Assembly: GCF_010078235.1 (NCBI RefSeq)
Contig: NZ_JAABOS010000002.1
Location: 564,441 to 628,440 of the forward strand
Direction of reading: 5' to 3'
From: Cognatundibacterium crateris
Lineage (GTDB): Bacteria > Pseudomonadota > Gammaproteobacteria > Burkholderiales > Burkholderiaceae_D
DNA length: 64,000 nt
The position numbers and the translations under genes are program-made. Each line of letters begins with the position of its first letter. The stretch's first letter is position 1. The notes beneath the pieces are model-generated. The model saw nothing but the letters and a program-made list of their open reading frames with translations. It made no database searches and was not told where the DNA came from. Of this stretch, positions 35,060-45,518 are shown piece by piece.

Positions 35060-35088
35060 ATTTTAACTGGTTTCCCCGGTTAACTCAA
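35060..35088 (-). promoter_or_regulatory. Probable sigma-70 promoter of the S6 operon
   Basis: Minus strand: TTGAGT (35083-35088), 17-bp spacer, TAAAAT (35060-35065), about 75 bp upstream of rpsF. Confidence 0.6.
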
Positions 35089-35177
35089 ACTATTTCAACA
35101 CCCTGCGCAAACGCCTACCCACACTTAGGAATTTTCTGTATCGAAAAGATCAAATAGCGCTTGCAGATTCAATGACA

Positions 35178-35193
35178 CTGTATAAAAATACAG
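35178..35193 (+). promoter_or_regulatory. LexA (SOS) box 1 upstream of lexA
   Basis: CTGTATAAAAATACAG fits the CTGT-N8-ACAG LexA operator exactly and overlaps a TATAAA -10-like element, so bound LexA would block its own promoter. Confidence 0.93.
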
Positions 35194-35194
35194 A

Positions 35195-35210
35195 CTGTTC
35201 ATACGTACAG
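35195..35210 (+). promoter_or_regulatory. LexA (SOS) box 2 upstream of lexA
   Basis: CTGTTCATACGTACAG, a second exact CTGT-N8-ACAG site one base after the first and 20 bp before the lexA ATG. Tandem boxes imply tight cooperative autorepression. Confidence 0.93.
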
Positions 35211-35229
35211 CGCAATTTACGGATATTTC

Positions 35230-35889
35230 ATGCTAAAGCTTACCAATCGTCAGGAACAGATACTCAATCTGATCAAGGATGCCATACACCACACCGGCTT
35301 CCCACCAACCAGAGCCGAGATAGCAAGCGAGTTAGGCTTTCGCTCCACCAATGCAGCAGAGGAGCATTTGCAGGCCCTGGCGCGCAAGGGTGTGATTGAG
35401 ATTGCCGCAGGCACTTCACGTGGCATACGCTTACTGGAGTCCGAGCTATCCAGTCATATCACCGGGATGCTGAAGAGCAAACCAAATCAAGACAATAGTA
35501 ATCATATTTCGCTGCCACTGGTAGGCAGAGTCGCAGCAGGCTCGCCAATTCTTGCCTCCGAGCATATAGAAAGTAATTACACGGTTGATCCTGCTATTTT
35601 CTCTGCCAAACCGGATTTTCTTTTGAAGGTCAGGGGTATGTCTATGCGTGACGCAGGGATACTGGATGGCGATTTACTCGCAGTCAGACGCAGTGACAAC
35701 GCCAGAAACGGACAAATTGTGGTCGCCCGCATAGGCGACGATGTGACGGTGAAACGCTACAAAAAAACTGGCGATCTGATCGAGTTACTGCCAGAAAACC
35801 CAGACTACCCCATCATACGCATAGAGCGCGATGAACAATTATTTTCACTTGAGGGCCTGGCGGTTGGCCTGATGCGCAGCTGGACTTAA
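35230..35889 (+). CDS. lexA: SOS repressor LexA
   Basis: A 219-aa transcriptional repressor that self-cleaves when RecA filaments form. The N-terminal winged HTH (1-70) has [11 protein letters not shown] and [23 protein letters not shown]. The cleavage site is Ala103-Gly104 (RVAAGSP), with catalytic Ser138 (GMSMRD) and Lys175 (VTVKRY). Two LexA boxes lie immediately upstream. The linker before the cleavage site is slightly longer than in E. coli. Confidence 0.98.
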   Translation: MLKLTNRQEQILNLIKDAIHHTGFPPTRAEIASELGFRSTNAAEEHLQALARKGVIEIAAGTSRGIRLLESELSSHITGMLKSKPNQDNSNHISLPLVGRVAAGSPILASEHIESNYTVDPAIFSAKPDFLLKVRGMSMRDAGILDGDLLAVRRSDNARNGQIVVARIGDDVTVKRYKKTGDLIELLPENPDYPIIRIERDEQLFSLEGLAVGLMRSWT

Positions 35890-35902
35890 TCCAAGCTATC
35901 AA

Positions 35903-35938
35903 TAAAAAAAACGCCCCGGGACTATCCGGGGCGTTTTC
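35903..35938. terminator. Bidirectional terminator between lexA and lon
   Basis: AACGCCCCGG (35910-35919) and CCGGGGCGTT (35926-35935) with an A-run before and a T-run after. It serves the convergent lexA and lon transcripts. Confidence 0.9.
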
Positions 35939-35990
35939 ATTACAACTCACCTAAGCCTACCCTCAACTGCATTGAGGCGCTTCCAAACTA

Positions 35991-38396
35991 TTAATGCTTC
36001 ACAACACCTGACTCAACCGGCGCTGGCGCAGAGGATGCAGCAAGCGCAACCTCCTCATCCGACAAGGCAACAGGCTGACGCTCCAGAGCGATTTCCAGAA
36101 CACGGTCTATCCAGCGCACAGGAATAATTTCCAGTTTGTTTTTGACGTTATCCGGAATCTCAGTCAGATCTTTAGCATTTTCTTCCGGGATCAACACCGT
36201 TTTAATGCCACCGCGGTGTGCCGCCAACAGCTTTTCTTTCAAACCACCAATCGGCAACACCTCGCCGCGCAAAGTGATTTCTCCTGTCATCGCCACATCT
36301 GCGCGGACTGGAATACCAGTGAACACAGACACCAAGGCGGTAGTCATCGCAATACCGGCAGATGGACCGTCTTTCGGCGTAGCACCTTCAGGGACGTGGA
36401 TATGAATATCAGACTTTTCAAACACATCCGCCTTGATACCCAGGCGTTTAGCACGGCTGCGCACCACCGTACGCGCTGCTTCTATCGACTCTTTCATCAC
36501 ATCACCCAGGGTGCCGGTGCGTATCACACCACCTTTACCCGGCATGGAAACAGCTTCTATCGTCAGCAAGTCACCGCCAACCTCAGTCCAGGCCAAACCA
36601 ACTACCTGACCAACCTGATTCTCTTTGACTGCCACGCCAAAATCATAGCGACGCACGCCCAGATATTTATCCAGGTTTTTAGAAGTGACCGTTGCCTTTT
36701 TCTCGGTCTTCTTCAAGAGCAGCATTTTGACCACTTTGCGGCAAATTTTGGAAATCTCACGTTCAAGCGAACGCACACCGGCCTCCCGCGTGTAGTAACG
36801 GATGATGTCGCGGATCGCGCTTTCAGCCACGCTGATTTCTTCCTCTTTCAAGCCATTGTTCTTGACTTGCTTAGGCAGTAAATAACGTTGGGCTATGCTG
36901 GTTTTCTCGTCTTCGGTATAACCCGACAGGCGTATTACCTCCATCCGGTCCAGCAACGCTGGCGGAATATTGTAAGAATTCGAGGTCGCAACAAACATCA
37001 CGTCCGACAAATCAAAATCTACTTCTATGTAATGATCAGAGAAAGTGTGATTCTGCTCAGGATCCAATACCTCCAATAATGCTGAGGATGGATCACCACG
37101 GAAATCCGCACCCATCTTATCCACCTCATCCAACAGGAACAGGGGATTGCGTACGCCGACCTTAGACAGACTTTGCAGGATTTTCCCTGGCATAGAACCT
37201 ATGTAAGTACGACGATGACCTCGGATCTCAGCCTCGTCCCGGACACCGCCCAAGGCCATGCGAACAAATTTACGATTGGTTGCGCGCGCAATAGACTGGC
37301 CCAGCGAAGTCTTACCAACACCAGGAGGCCCAACCAGGCACAGGATAGGCGCCTTGAGCTTATCAACACGCTGTTGAACCGCGAGATATTCGAGGATGCG
37401 CTCTTTGACTTTATCGAGTCCGTAATGCTCATCTTCCAACACTTTCTCAGCATTGCTCAGATCATTATTCACCTTGGATTTCTTTTTCCATGGCAAACCA
37501 ACGATGGTATCGATGTAGTTGCGCACAACGGTTGCTTCGGCCGACATCGGTGACATCATTTTCAGCTTTTTGAGTTCAGCCTGCGCCTTCTCACGTGCTT
37601 CTTTAGGCATTTTGGCCGCGATGATCTTTTTCTCAAGCTCATCAATATCCGCACCTTCATCGCCCTCGCCCAGCTCTTTCTGTATGGCTTTTACCTGCTC
37701 ATTCAGATAGTACTCGCGCTGCGATTTTTCCATTTGGCGCTTAACACGTCCACGGATGCGCTTCTCCACCTGCAGGATATCGAGTTCACCCTCGAGCTGA
37801 CCTAACAAGTGCTCAAGGCGTTTACCGACACTGAAAATTTCGAGTATGACCTGCTTCTGCTCAAGCTTGAGCGGCAAATGCGCAGCTATCGTGTCAGCCA
37901 GGCGTCCTGCATCATCAATTCCGGATAAGGAAGCGAGGATTTCAGGAGGAATTTTTTTATTCAGCTTCACATACTGATCAAACTGCTGAACGATGGCGCG
38001 ACGCATGGCCTCGACTTCAGAATCATCTTCTTCATCCGATTCCACTGGCAGCAAATCAGCGCTGAAATGCGATTCAGAATCATGGATCTGACTGATTCTT
38101 GCACGCTGACTGCCTTCGACCAGCACTTTGACTGTGCCGTCCGGCAGCTTTAGCATCTGCAGAATATTGGCAACGCAGCCAATCTCGTAAATATCATCGG
38201 CAGACGGTTCATCCTTAGCGGCAGCTTTCTGCGCCGCCAGCATGATACTTTTACCTTGATCCATCGCAGCTTCCAAAGCCTTGATAGACTTAGGGCGGCC
38301 TACAAATAAAGGTATGACCATATGAGGGAATACAACCACGTCACGCAATGGCAGTAACGGCAATTGAGTTTGCCCGGTAATCAGAGTAGTCGTCAT
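35991..38396 (-). CDS. lon: ATP-dependent protease Lon
   Basis: Homohexameric AAA+ serine protease, 801 aa from the Met at 38396 ([19 protein letters not shown]), which has an AAGGTG ribosome binding site; ten further codons upstream are open but unlikely. The N-terminal substrate-binding domain shows [23 protein letters not shown]. Walker A is GPPGVGKTS, and the catalytic Ser lies in [11 protein letters not shown] with the Lys ~40 residues later ([14 protein letters not shown]). It degrades misfolded and regulatory proteins. Located beside clpX, clpP and tig, the usual proteostasis cluster. Confidence 0.98.
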   Translation of the reverse strand: MTTTLITGQTQLPLLPLRDVVVFPHMVIPLFVGRPKSIKALEAAMDQGKSIMLAAQKAAAKDEPSADDIYEIGCVANILQMLKLPDGTVKVLVEGSQRARISQIHDSESHFSADLLPVESDEEDDSEVEAMRRAIVQQFDQYVKLNKKIPPEILASLSGIDDAGRLADTIAAHLPLKLEQKQVILEIFSVGKRLEHLLGQLEGELDILQVEKRIRGRVKRQMEKSQREYYLNEQVKAIQKELGEGDEGADIDELEKKIIAAKMPKEAREKAQAELKKLKMMSPMSAEATVVRNYIDTIVGLPWKKKSKVNNDLSNAEKVLEDEHYGLDKVKERILEYLAVQQRVDKLKAPILCLVGPPGVGKTSLGQSIARATNRKFVRMALGGVRDEAEIRGHRRTYIGSMPGKILQSLSKVGVRNPLFLLDEVDKMGADFRGDPSSALLEVLDPEQNHTFSDHYIEVDFDLSDVMFVATSNSYNIPPALLDRMEVIRLSGYTEDEKTSIAQRYLLPKQVKNNGLKEEEISVAESAIRDIIRYYTREAGVRSLEREISKICRKVVKMLLLKKTEKKATVTSKNLDKYLGVRRYDFGVAVKENQVGQVVGLAWTEVGGDLLTIEAVSMPGKGGVIRTGTLGDVMKESIEAARTVVRSRAKRLGIKADVFEKSDIHIHVPEGATPKDGPSAGIAMTTALVSVFTGIPVRADVAMTGEITLRGEVLPIGGLKEKLLAAHRGGIKTVLIPEENAKDLTEIPDNVKNKLEIIPVRWIDRVLEIALERQPVALSDEEVALAASSAPAPVESGVVKH

Positions 38397-38569
38397 GGCG
38401 CACCTTTCAAAAATACTGGTTAACAATGTTGGCGCACAAGGCTAAAACACAAGCCCACCATCAAAAAAATAATAAAAAAAGCCACGCAGAGCAGTCTCCG
38501 GGTAGCTTTACGATTGAAGCCCTTGGTTTAAATACATTCTACTGTGAAACGGAAAATCCCGCTGAAAAC

Positions 38570-38604
38570 AAACAAAAAAGGGGAGTTAGCTCCCCTTTTT
38601 TTGC
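38570..38604. terminator. Terminator after clpX
   Basis: AAAAAAGGGGAG and CTCCCCTTTTTTT with a TTAG loop; T-runs on both strands. It ends the clpX transcript (minus) 20 bp after its stop and separates it from lon. Confidence 0.88.
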
Positions 38605-38623
38605 AACAACTGTGATGCGCAGA

Positions 38624-39889
38624 TCAGGCACCAGCGACTTTAGCCTGCTCATGGTAAATCAACAAAGGTTTAGCGCCATTGACGATGGTGTTTTCATCAA
38701 TCACGACCTTCTCCACATTCTGATGGCTAGGCAAGTCATACATAATATCCAATAGCGCATGCTCAAGAATAGAGCGCAGACCACGCGCACCGGTCTTACG
38801 CGCTATCGCTTTCTTGGCAATTGCCTGTAAGGCAGCCGGACGAATTTCGAGTTCGGTCCCTTCCATCTCCAGCAATTTCGCATACTGCTTAATCAGCGCA
38901 TTCTTAGGCTCAACCAAAATCTGGATCAAGGCTTCTTCAGTCAGCTCATTGAGCGTTGCAATTACAGGCAAACGACCAATCAACTCAGGAATCAAACCGA
39001 ACTTGATCAGATCCTGCGCTTCCACATCCTGCAATATCTCACTAGCCGACTGATCACTCTGACTCTTCACACTAGCCGCAAAACCGATACTGCTGCGCTC
39101 AGAACGATCAGAAATAATTTTCGCCAAACCATCAAATGCGCCGCCGCAAATGAACATGATATTGGTGGTGTCTATCTGTATGAAGTCCTGATTTGGATGC
39201 TTACGGCCACCCTGCGGCGGCACTGAAGCCATCGTACCTTCAACCAGCTTCAGCAAAGCCTGCTGCACACCCTCACCCGACACATCGCGGGTGATGGAAG
39301 GATTGTCCGATTTACGTGAAATCTTATCGATTTCATCAATGTAGACGATACCCTTCTGTGCCTTCTCCACTTCGTAATTGCAATTCTGCAGCAATTTCTG
39401 AATGATGTTTTCGACGTCTTCACCGACATAACCTGCTTCAGTCAACGTAGTAGCATCTGCAATCACGAACGGCACATTCAACATGCGCGCCAGGGTCTGT
39501 GCCAACAAAGTCTTGCCTGAACCGGTAGGACCAACTAAAAGGATATTACTTTTCGCGAGCTCGATATCATCCTTTTTACCCAGATGTTTGAGGCGCTTGT
39601 AATGATTGTAGACAGCAACAGCCAAAATCCGCTTAGCATGCTCCTGACCAATCACATACTGATCCAGCAGGCTGGTGATTTCTTTTGGTGTAGGCAGCTC
39701 GGTCTTCGCATTCGCAATATTATCGACCTCAGACACTTCATCACGAATGATGTCATTGCACAGGTCTATACATTCATCACAAATGAAAACGGAAGGCCCA
39801 GCAATCAGCTTTTTCACCTCATGTTGGCTCTTGCCACAGAAAGAGCAATAGAGCAGTTTTTCACCACTGGAGGATTTTTTATCGGGCAT
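38624..39889 (-). CDS. clpX: Clp protease ATP-binding subunit ClpX
   Basis: AAA+ unfoldase of 421 aa feeding ClpP. The N-terminal C4 zinc domain has CSFCGKSQ and CDECIDLC. Walker A is GPTGSGKT, Walker B VYIDEID, pore loop GYVGEDVE, and the ClpP-docking loop includes IGF. Begins 176 bp after clpP, with a terminator in between, so it likely has its own promoter as well. Confidence 0.98.
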   Translation of the reverse strand: MPDKKSSSGEKLLYCSFCGKSQHEVKKLIAGPSVFICDECIDLCNDIIRDEVSEVDNIANAKTELPTPKEITSLLDQYVIGQEHAKRILAVAVYNHYKRLKHLGKKDDIELAKSNILLVGPTGSGKTLLAQTLARMLNVPFVIADATTLTEAGYVGEDVENIIQKLLQNCNYEVEKAQKGIVYIDEIDKISRKSDNPSITRDVSGEGVQQALLKLVEGTMASVPPQGGRKHPNQDFIQIDTTNIMFICGGAFDGLAKIISDRSERSSIGFAASVKSQSDQSASEILQDVEAQDLIKFGLIPELIGRLPVIATLNELTEEALIQILVEPKNALIKQYAKLLEMEGTELEIRPAALQAIAKKAIARKTGARGLRSILEHALLDIMYDLPSHQNVEKVVIDENTIVNGAKPLLIYHEQAKVAGA

Positions 39890-40012
39890 GGTACGAATAG
39901 AAAATAGTCAAAATTAAAGAAGCTGAACGGATTGCATATTACCCGCAAAAAGCCATTTCGTCACCGAAACGTCATCACTGAATTGGGCAGACTCCGCATT
40001 TTCCATTCCGAA

Positions 40013-40046
40013 ATAAAAAACGCCCGTACCTGAGAGGAACGGGCGC
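40013..40046 (-). terminator. Terminator after clpP
   Basis: CGCCCGT (40021-40027) and ACGGGCG pair around an 11-base loop, followed on the minus strand by six T. It would limit read-through from tig-clpP into clpX. Confidence 0.8.
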
Positions 40047-40064
40047 TTACACAACTCATTAACA

Positions 40065-40691
40065 TCAGGCGCGGTGAGTAAGAACTTTATCGATCAAACC
40101 ATATTCCACCGCTACATCCGCCGACATGAAATTATCACGATCAGTGTCTTTGGCTATCTGCTCAAGACTACGTCCGGTTTTCTCTGCCAGAATACCATTC
40201 AGACGCTCACGCAAGTAAAGAATTTCTCTGGCCTGGATCTCGATATCTGAAGCCTGACCTTGGGCGCCGCCCAGAGGCTGATGAATCATGATACGCGAGT
40301 TCGGCAAGGAAAAACGCTTACCTTTTGCGCCGGCGGCAAGCAGGAAAGCTCCCATCGAAGCCGCCATACCAGTACACAGTGTAGACACATCCGGCTTGAT
40401 AAACTGCATGGTGTCATAGATGGCCATGCCGGCTGAAACCGATCCACCAGGAGAGTTAATGTAGAGCGAAATATCTTTTTCAGGATTTTCACTTTCCAAA
40501 AACAGCAACTGCGCCACCACCAGATTGGCGGTCTGATCATTAACCGGACCCACCATGAATATGACTCGCTCTTTCAGCAGACGCGAGTAAATGTCATACG
40601 ACCGTTCCCCACGCCCACTCTGCTCTACCACCATAGGCACCATGCCCAGCATATTTGTATCCAACGCCGAATTACGGATGATGCCTGTCAT
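40065..40691 (-). CDS. clpP: ATP-dependent Clp protease proteolytic subunit
   Basis: Tetradecameric serine peptidase, 208 aa. Catalytic Ser in [11 protein letters not shown], His in [13 protein letters not shown], and Asp in DRDNFMSA. A short N-terminal propeptide precedes [25 protein letters not shown]. It follows tig by 16 bp. Confidence 0.98.
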   Translation of the reverse strand: MTGIIRNSALDTNMLGMVPMVVEQSGRGERSYDIYSRLLKERVIFMVGPVNDQTANLVVAQLLFLESENPEKDISLYINSPGGSVSAGMAIYDTMQFIKPDVSTLCTGMAASMGAFLLAAGAKGKRFSLPNSRIMIHQPLGGAQGQASDIEIQAREILYLRERLNGILAEKTGRSLEQIAKDTDRDNFMSADVAVEYGLIDKVLTHRA

Positions 40692-40707
40692 GTGATTTCC
40701 TTTTAAA

Positions 40708-42057
40708 TTAAGCCTGAGCGTTATTACCCATCAGTTCGTCGAAAGGCAATTGCTTATCAGCGACCTTAGCTTTACCTAAAACGTAGTTAACGACGTTTTC
40801 TTCTAAAACAAGGGCTTCCACTTCCGCCAGACGATTACGATCACTGTAGTAGTATTTTACTACTTGCTGAGGATCTTCGTAGCTCTGCGCAAAATCTTCA
40901 ACCTGAGCTTTGATCTGATCAGCAGTTGCCTGCAGGCTGTTGGTTTTCACCAGTTCAGCCAGAATCAGACCCAGGCGGACGCGACGTTCAGCTTGTGCAG
41001 CGAACAGCTCTTTAGGGAATGGAACGTCTTTAACGTTCATGCCACGCTGAGCCATATCCTGACGAGTCATCTCCGCCAGACGCTCGGTATCCTGAGCAAC
41101 CAGAGATTGTGGCACATCAAAGCTAACTGTCTTAACCAGCGCGTCCATGACGCTTTCTTTGGTTTTCGCTTTTACGCGGCCACGCACTTCGCGTTCCAGA
41201 TTTTCTTTGATGTCAGAGCGCATTTTTTCGATATTGCCATCTTCTACGCCCAGCATTTTAGCGAAATCTGCATCAACTTCCGGCAGATGAGCCCATTCAA
41301 TTTTGGATACTGTGATCGTGAATTCTGCAGTTTTACCGGCAACGTCCTTGCCATGGTAATCTTCAGGGAAAGCCAGTGGGAAAGTCTTGGACTCGCCAGC
41401 TTTCAGACCCAGCGTTGCTGCTTCGAACTCAGGCAACATACGGCCTTCGCCCAATACAAATACAAAACCTTCAGCTTTACCGCCAGCGAATTCAACGTCG
41501 TCGATCTTACCAACGAAATCTACTGTTACGCGGTCACCGTTTTGTGCGGACTGGTCTGCACCACCGTCACCGTGTGCACCTTGCTCGCCTTTTACATGGA
41601 AATGTACGCGCTGCTTACGCAGAATATCGATCGTTTTATCGATTTCAGCATCAGTCACATCAGATTTAACTTGCTCAACTTCTGCACCAGACAAGTCGCC
41701 AATAACGATTTCCGGATACACTTCAAAAGTCGCATCAAATGCTACGTTACCCTCAGCCACGCCTTCGCCAGTTTTTGGCTCTATGCTAGGGTAACCTGCT
41801 ACACGCAGATTGTTTTCATTTGCAGCCAGTGCAAATGCCTGACCTACTTTATCGTTCAGGACTTCAGTTTCTACCTGATAGCCGTATTGTGCAGCCACCA
41901 TTTTCATCGGGACTTTACCAGCGCGGAAGCCAGGCGCTTTTGCTGTACGGGCACGCACTTTCAAACGCTTTTCAACTTCTGATTTCACATCAGCGATAGG
42001 AAAAGAAATCGTGAGGCGGCGCTCCAATTTATCTAAAGTTTCGACTGCAGTTGCCAT
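40708..42057 (-). CDS. tig: Trigger factor (ribosome-associated chaperone)
   Basis: Peptidyl-prolyl isomerase chaperone at the ribosome exit tunnel, 449 aa from Met at 42057 ([19 protein letters not shown]). Longer frames run into the tRNA-Leu gene and are rejected. The N-terminal domain has the ribosome-binding signature [11 protein letters not shown], an FKBP-type PPIase domain spans about 170-250 ([14 protein letters not shown]), and a helical C-terminal arm follows. First gene of the tig-clpP unit. Confidence 0.97.
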   Translation of the reverse strand: MATAVETLDKLERRLTISFPIADVKSEVEKRLKVRARTAKAPGFRAGKVPMKMVAAQYGYQVETEVLNDKVGQAFALAANENNLRVAGYPSIEPKTGEGVAEGNVAFDATFEVYPEIVIGDLSGAEVEQVKSDVTDAEIDKTIDILRKQRVHFHVKGEQGAHGDGGADQSAQNGDRVTVDFVGKIDDVEFAGGKAEGFVFVLGEGRMLPEFEAATLGLKAGESKTFPLAFPEDYHGKDVAGKTAEFTITVSKIEWAHLPEVDADFAKMLGVEDGNIEKMRSDIKENLEREVRGRVKAKTKESVMDALVKTVSFDVPQSLVAQDTERLAEMTRQDMAQRGMNVKDVPFPKELFAAQAERRVRLGLILAELVKTNSLQATADQIKAQVEDFAQSYEDPQQVVKYYYSDRNRLAEVEALVLEENVVNYVLGKAKVADKQLPFDELMGNNAQA

Positions 42058-42085
42058 GAAAATCGTCCAAATAGTAAAAATTCTG

Positions 42086-42172
42086 TGGTGCGAGGAGGGG
42101 GACTCGAACCCCCACACCATTGCTGGCGTCAGGACCTAAACCTGGTGCGTCTACCAATTTCGCCATCCTCGC
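42086..42172 (-). tRNA. tRNA-Leu (anticodon TAG)
   Basis: An 87-nt class II tRNA with acceptor GCGAGGA/TCCTCGC, anticodon stem CCAGG/CCTG(A) around loop TTTAGGT, a long variable arm, T-loop GGTTCGAGTCC and encoded CCA. It lies 28 bp upstream of tig on the same strand. Confidence 0.96.
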
Positions 42173-42211
42173 GGGATGAGTTAAGTTACATACCGACACA
42201 AAAATCTTGCA

Positions 42212-42255
42212 TCAGCAAAAAAGCAAAGGGCGACCCGAACTTCAAGCGTCGCCCA
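42212..42255 (-). terminator. Terminator after the RND efflux genes
   Basis: GGGCGAC (42228-42234) pairs with GTCGCCC (42248-42254), followed on the minus strand by TTTGCTTTTTT. It lies between the RND permease and tRNA-Leu. Confidence 0.7.
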
Positions 42256-42428
42256 AAACTAATGCATGTGGCATTACAACTCCAGCCCGATATTCTACTG
42301 GATTTTGTATTGCTGTGCCTTATTTTTTAAAGCATTTTCAAAAAAACGCGGCAAATCATCGCTAACACACCGATTTGCCACACCATCACGCGCAGAACGC
42401 AGTCTGCGCATGGCTGATTCAGGCTGGC

Positions 42429-45400
42429 TCAGGCCGTTTTTTCAACCCGGAACCAGGTTGCATACAAGGCAGGCAAGAACAACAGAGTTAATGCTGTTGC
42501 GATGATCAGGCCACCCATAATCGCGACTGCCATTGGCCCCCAGAATACCGATCTGGACAAAGGTATCATCGCCAGCACCGCCGCTGCCGCCGTCAGGATA
42601 ATCGGACGGAAACGGCGCACAGCAGACTCTACGACTGCATCCCAGGCAGGCACGCCCTCGCGGATATCATGCTCAATCTGATCAATCAGGATGACCGAAT
42701 TACGGATAATCATGCCAAACAAAGCAATCACACCAAGTTGCGCTACAAAACCGAAAGGACGGTGCAGCAGCAGTAAGGCCATGGCAGCACCAGCCAAGCC
42801 CAGCGGCCCGGTCAGAAACACCAGCAGCGAACGTGAGAAGCTATGCAGCTGCAACATCAGCAAAGTGAAGATGATAAAAATCACCAGCGGCACATTGGCA
42901 GCGATAGATTGCTGCGCCTTGCCACTATCAGCAGCTGCACCAGCCAGCTCGACCTTATAACCTGCCGGCAAAGCTGCCTGCAAATCTTTTAGCTTAGGCG
43001 CAATTTGCGAAGACACTGTAGGCCCCTGAATGCCATCTGCCACATCAGACTGCACCGTTACCGCCCACTCACGCCCTTCACGCCAAACGACACCAGGCTC
43101 CCAGACCAAACCAATTTTAGCCAGCTGAGATAAAGGAACCGCCTTACCGGCCGCGGTTGGCACATTCACCACCCGCAAAGCATCTATGGTTGCGGCTTCA
43201 TTCACAGGCTGACGCACCACCATGTCGATCAGCTTATTCCCATCACGGAACTGCCCTACTGTGGTTCCGGATAACACGGTGTTAGTGACGCGCATAACCG
43301 CTTGCGAAGTGACTCCCAGTGCCCGCAATTTATCCTGATCGAGATCGATACGGATGACTTTGACCGATTCATTCCAGTTATCGTTGACACCCACCGTATT
43401 CGGATTGGCGCGCATGACTTCCTTAACCTGATCTGCGATTTCACGCACTTTCGCGACCTCCAGTCCAGTCACGCGGAATTGCACCGGATACGGCACTGGC
43501 GGACCATTAGGCAGCAACTTAACGCGTCCACGCACCTCAGGAAATTCCGTCTTAAACGCATCGACAATTTTCAGGCGCAGCGCCTCCCTCGCCCTCAAAT
43601 CTTTTGGCAACACAACAATTTGAGACACATTTGTTTGCGGGAAAATCTGATCCAGCGGCAAGTAGAAACGCGGACTACCGGTACCCACATAACTGGTCAC
43701 ACTCTCCACGCCATCCTGCTTCTGAATGAAGGCTTCAAATTTTTTGACCTGCGCTTCGGTTGCGCGGAAAGAAGACCCTTCGGGCAACCACATCTCCACC
43801 ATTAACTCAGGACGACTGGAGTCCGGGAAGAACTGCTGTTCGATAAACTTAAAACCAAATACACCTAAGCCGAACACGCCCAAAGTAATCACTATGGTCG
43901 TTTTGCGCCACTCCACACACCAGCTCACGATTTTCCTGAATCGGCTGTAAAACGGGCTATCAAAAATTTCGTGAGAGTGATCACCAACTGCATGCGCCTT
44001 GGTTTTCAGCAGCAAATAACCGAGATAAGGAGTAAACAGCACCGCCGCCAGCCAGGAAATTACCAACGCCAGCGCATTGACTGAAAACATAGAGAAGGTA
44101 TATTCACCGGCTGCAGATTTAGCCAGACCGATAGGCAGGAAGCCTGCCGCAGTGATCAAAGTCCCCGTCAACATCGGCATAGCGGTCGAGGTATAAGCAA
44201 AAGTAGCAGCATCAAATCTGGAGAAACCCTCCTCCATTTTACGCACCATCATTTCAACCGCGATGATCGCATCGTCCACCAGCAAACCCAACGCAATGAT
44301 CAATGCACCCAGCGAAATTTTATGCAAATCAATTTCCAGAATATGCATGAACAGGAAGGTAATCGCCAACACCAGCGGTATCGTCAAGCCCACCACCAGA
44401 CCCGGCCAGACATCCAGCCGCAAAGGCTTAGTATGCAACCCAAGTGACAGAAAACTGACCGCCAGCACGATTACCACCGCCTCGATCAGGGTGTGCACAA
44501 ACTCACCGACCGATGCCTTCACCGCATCCGGTTGATTCGTGACTTGCTCCAGCACGATACCTACCGGCAGCTTGGCCTTCAGGTTACTCACTTCCGCCTG
44601 TAAGTTCTTACCCAGGTCGATAATGTTGCCGCCCTTCTCCATCGAGATACCGAGGCCAAGCACTTCCTTTCCATTGAAGCGCATTTTGTCTTGCGGCGGA
44701 TTTTTATACTCGCGTTTGACGGTAGCAAAATCGCCAAGGCGGAAGGTGGTGCCATTCGCACGCAGTTGCAGATTTTCCAGATCCTTGACTGTCATCAGTG
44801 CACCGGACACTCTGACCTGCAGATTGTCGGTGGATGTCGTCAATACGCCAGTACCCTCTACACCATTCTGAGAATTTATCTGCGACACGATCGCATCGAA
44901 TGACACACCCAGCTGAGCAAATTTCTGATGCGAGAAAACGATGTTGATCTTTTCATCCTGCACACCAAACAGCTCAACCTTAGAAACCGAAGGAATATGC
45001 AGGAACTGCTGACGCACAAAATCAGCGTATTCTTTTACTTGTTCATAAGTGAAGCCATCGCCAGACAATGCAAAGATAGAGCCGTAGGTATCACCAAACT
45101 CATCATTGAAAAACGGCCCAATTACACCGGCAGGCAAGGTGGACTTAATGTCGCCGATTTTTTTACGTACCTGATACCAGGCCTGAGGCGTTTCCTTAGG
45201 TGGAGTAGACTCACGCAACTGCAGGATGATGACGGTTTCACCTGGCTTTGAATAGCTACGGATTTTGTCTATATAAGGCGTTTCCTGGAGCTTTTTTTCC
45301 AGCTTATCAGTAACCTGATCCGCCATCTGCAACGCGGTAGCGCCCGGCCAGATCGCTCGCACCACCATAGCACGGAAAGTGAAAGGCGGATCCTCATCCT

Positions 45401-45518
45401 GCCCCAGCTTGCCATAGCTAAAAATACCGCCAAGCAGCAGCACCACAATCAGATACCGGGTCAGCGGAATATGCTCAAGCGCCCAACGTGATAAATTAAA
45501 TCCACCGGAAGAACTCAT
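42429..45518 (-). CDS. RND-family efflux transporter permease
   Basis: Inner-membrane proton-driven pump of 1029 aa with the RND plan: twelve transmembrane helices in two halves, each with a large periplasmic loop. TM1 is LIVVLLLGGIFSYG. Helix 4 contains GLLVDDAIIAVEMM with the paired acidic residues of the proton relay. The QDEDPPFTFRAMVVRAIWPGA start resembles TriC/VexF-type pumps more than AcrB. Its ATG overlaps the stop of the adaptor gene upstream (ATGA). No outer-membrane channel gene is adjacent, so a TolC-like protein elsewhere is presumably used. Substrate unknown. Confidence 0.94.
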   Translation of the reverse strand: MSSSGGFNLSRWALEHIPLTRYLIVVLLLGGIFSYGKLGQDEDPPFTFRAMVVRAIWPGATALQMADQVTDKLEKKLQETPYIDKIRSYSKPGETVIILQLRESTPPKETPQAWYQVRKKIGDIKSTLPAGVIGPFFNDEFGDTYGSIFALSGDGFTYEQVKEYADFVRQQFLHIPSVSKVELFGVQDEKINIVFSHQKFAQLGVSFDAIVSQINSQNGVEGTGVLTTSTDNLQVRVSGALMTVKDLENLQLRANGTTFRLGDFATVKREYKNPPQDKMRFNGKEVLGLGISMEKGGNIIDLGKNLQAEVSNLKAKLPVGIVLEQVTNQPDAVKASVGEFVHTLIEAVVIVLAVSFLSLGLHTKPLRLDVWPGLVVGLTIPLVLAITFLFMHILEIDLHKISLGALIIALGLLVDDAIIAVEMMVRKMEEGFSRFDAATFAYTSTAMPMLTGTLITAAGFLPIGLAKSAAGEYTFSMFSVNALALVISWLAAVLFTPYLGYLLLKTKAHAVGDHSHEIFDSPFYSRFRKIVSWCVEWRKTTIVITLGVFGLGVFGFKFIEQQFFPDSSRPELMVEMWLPEGSSFRATEAQVKKFEAFIQKQDGVESVTSYVGTGSPRFYLPLDQIFPQTNVSQIVVLPKDLRAREALRLKIVDAFKTEFPEVRGRVKLLPNGPPVPYPVQFRVTGLEVAKVREIADQVKEVMRANPNTVGVNDNWNESVKVIRIDLDQDKLRALGVTSQAVMRVTNTVLSGTTVGQFRDGNKLIDMVVRQPVNEAATIDALRVVNVPTAAGKAVPLSQLAKIGLVWEPGVVWREGREWAVTVQSDVADGIQGPTVSSQIAPKLKDLQAALPAGYKVELAGAAADSGKAQQSIAANVPLVIFIIFTLLMLQLHSFSRSLLVFLTGPLGLAGAAMALLLLHRPFGFVAQLGVIALFGMIIRNSVILIDQIEHDIREGVPAWDAVVESAVRRFRPIILTAAAAVLAMIPLSRSVFWGPMAVAIMGGLIIATALTLLFLPALYATWFRVEKTA

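Noticed and set aside
42058..42120. N-terminal extension of trigger factor
   Set aside because: It would run into the tRNA-Leu gene and adds sequence unlike any trigger factor start; [11 protein letters not shown] is the family-like start.
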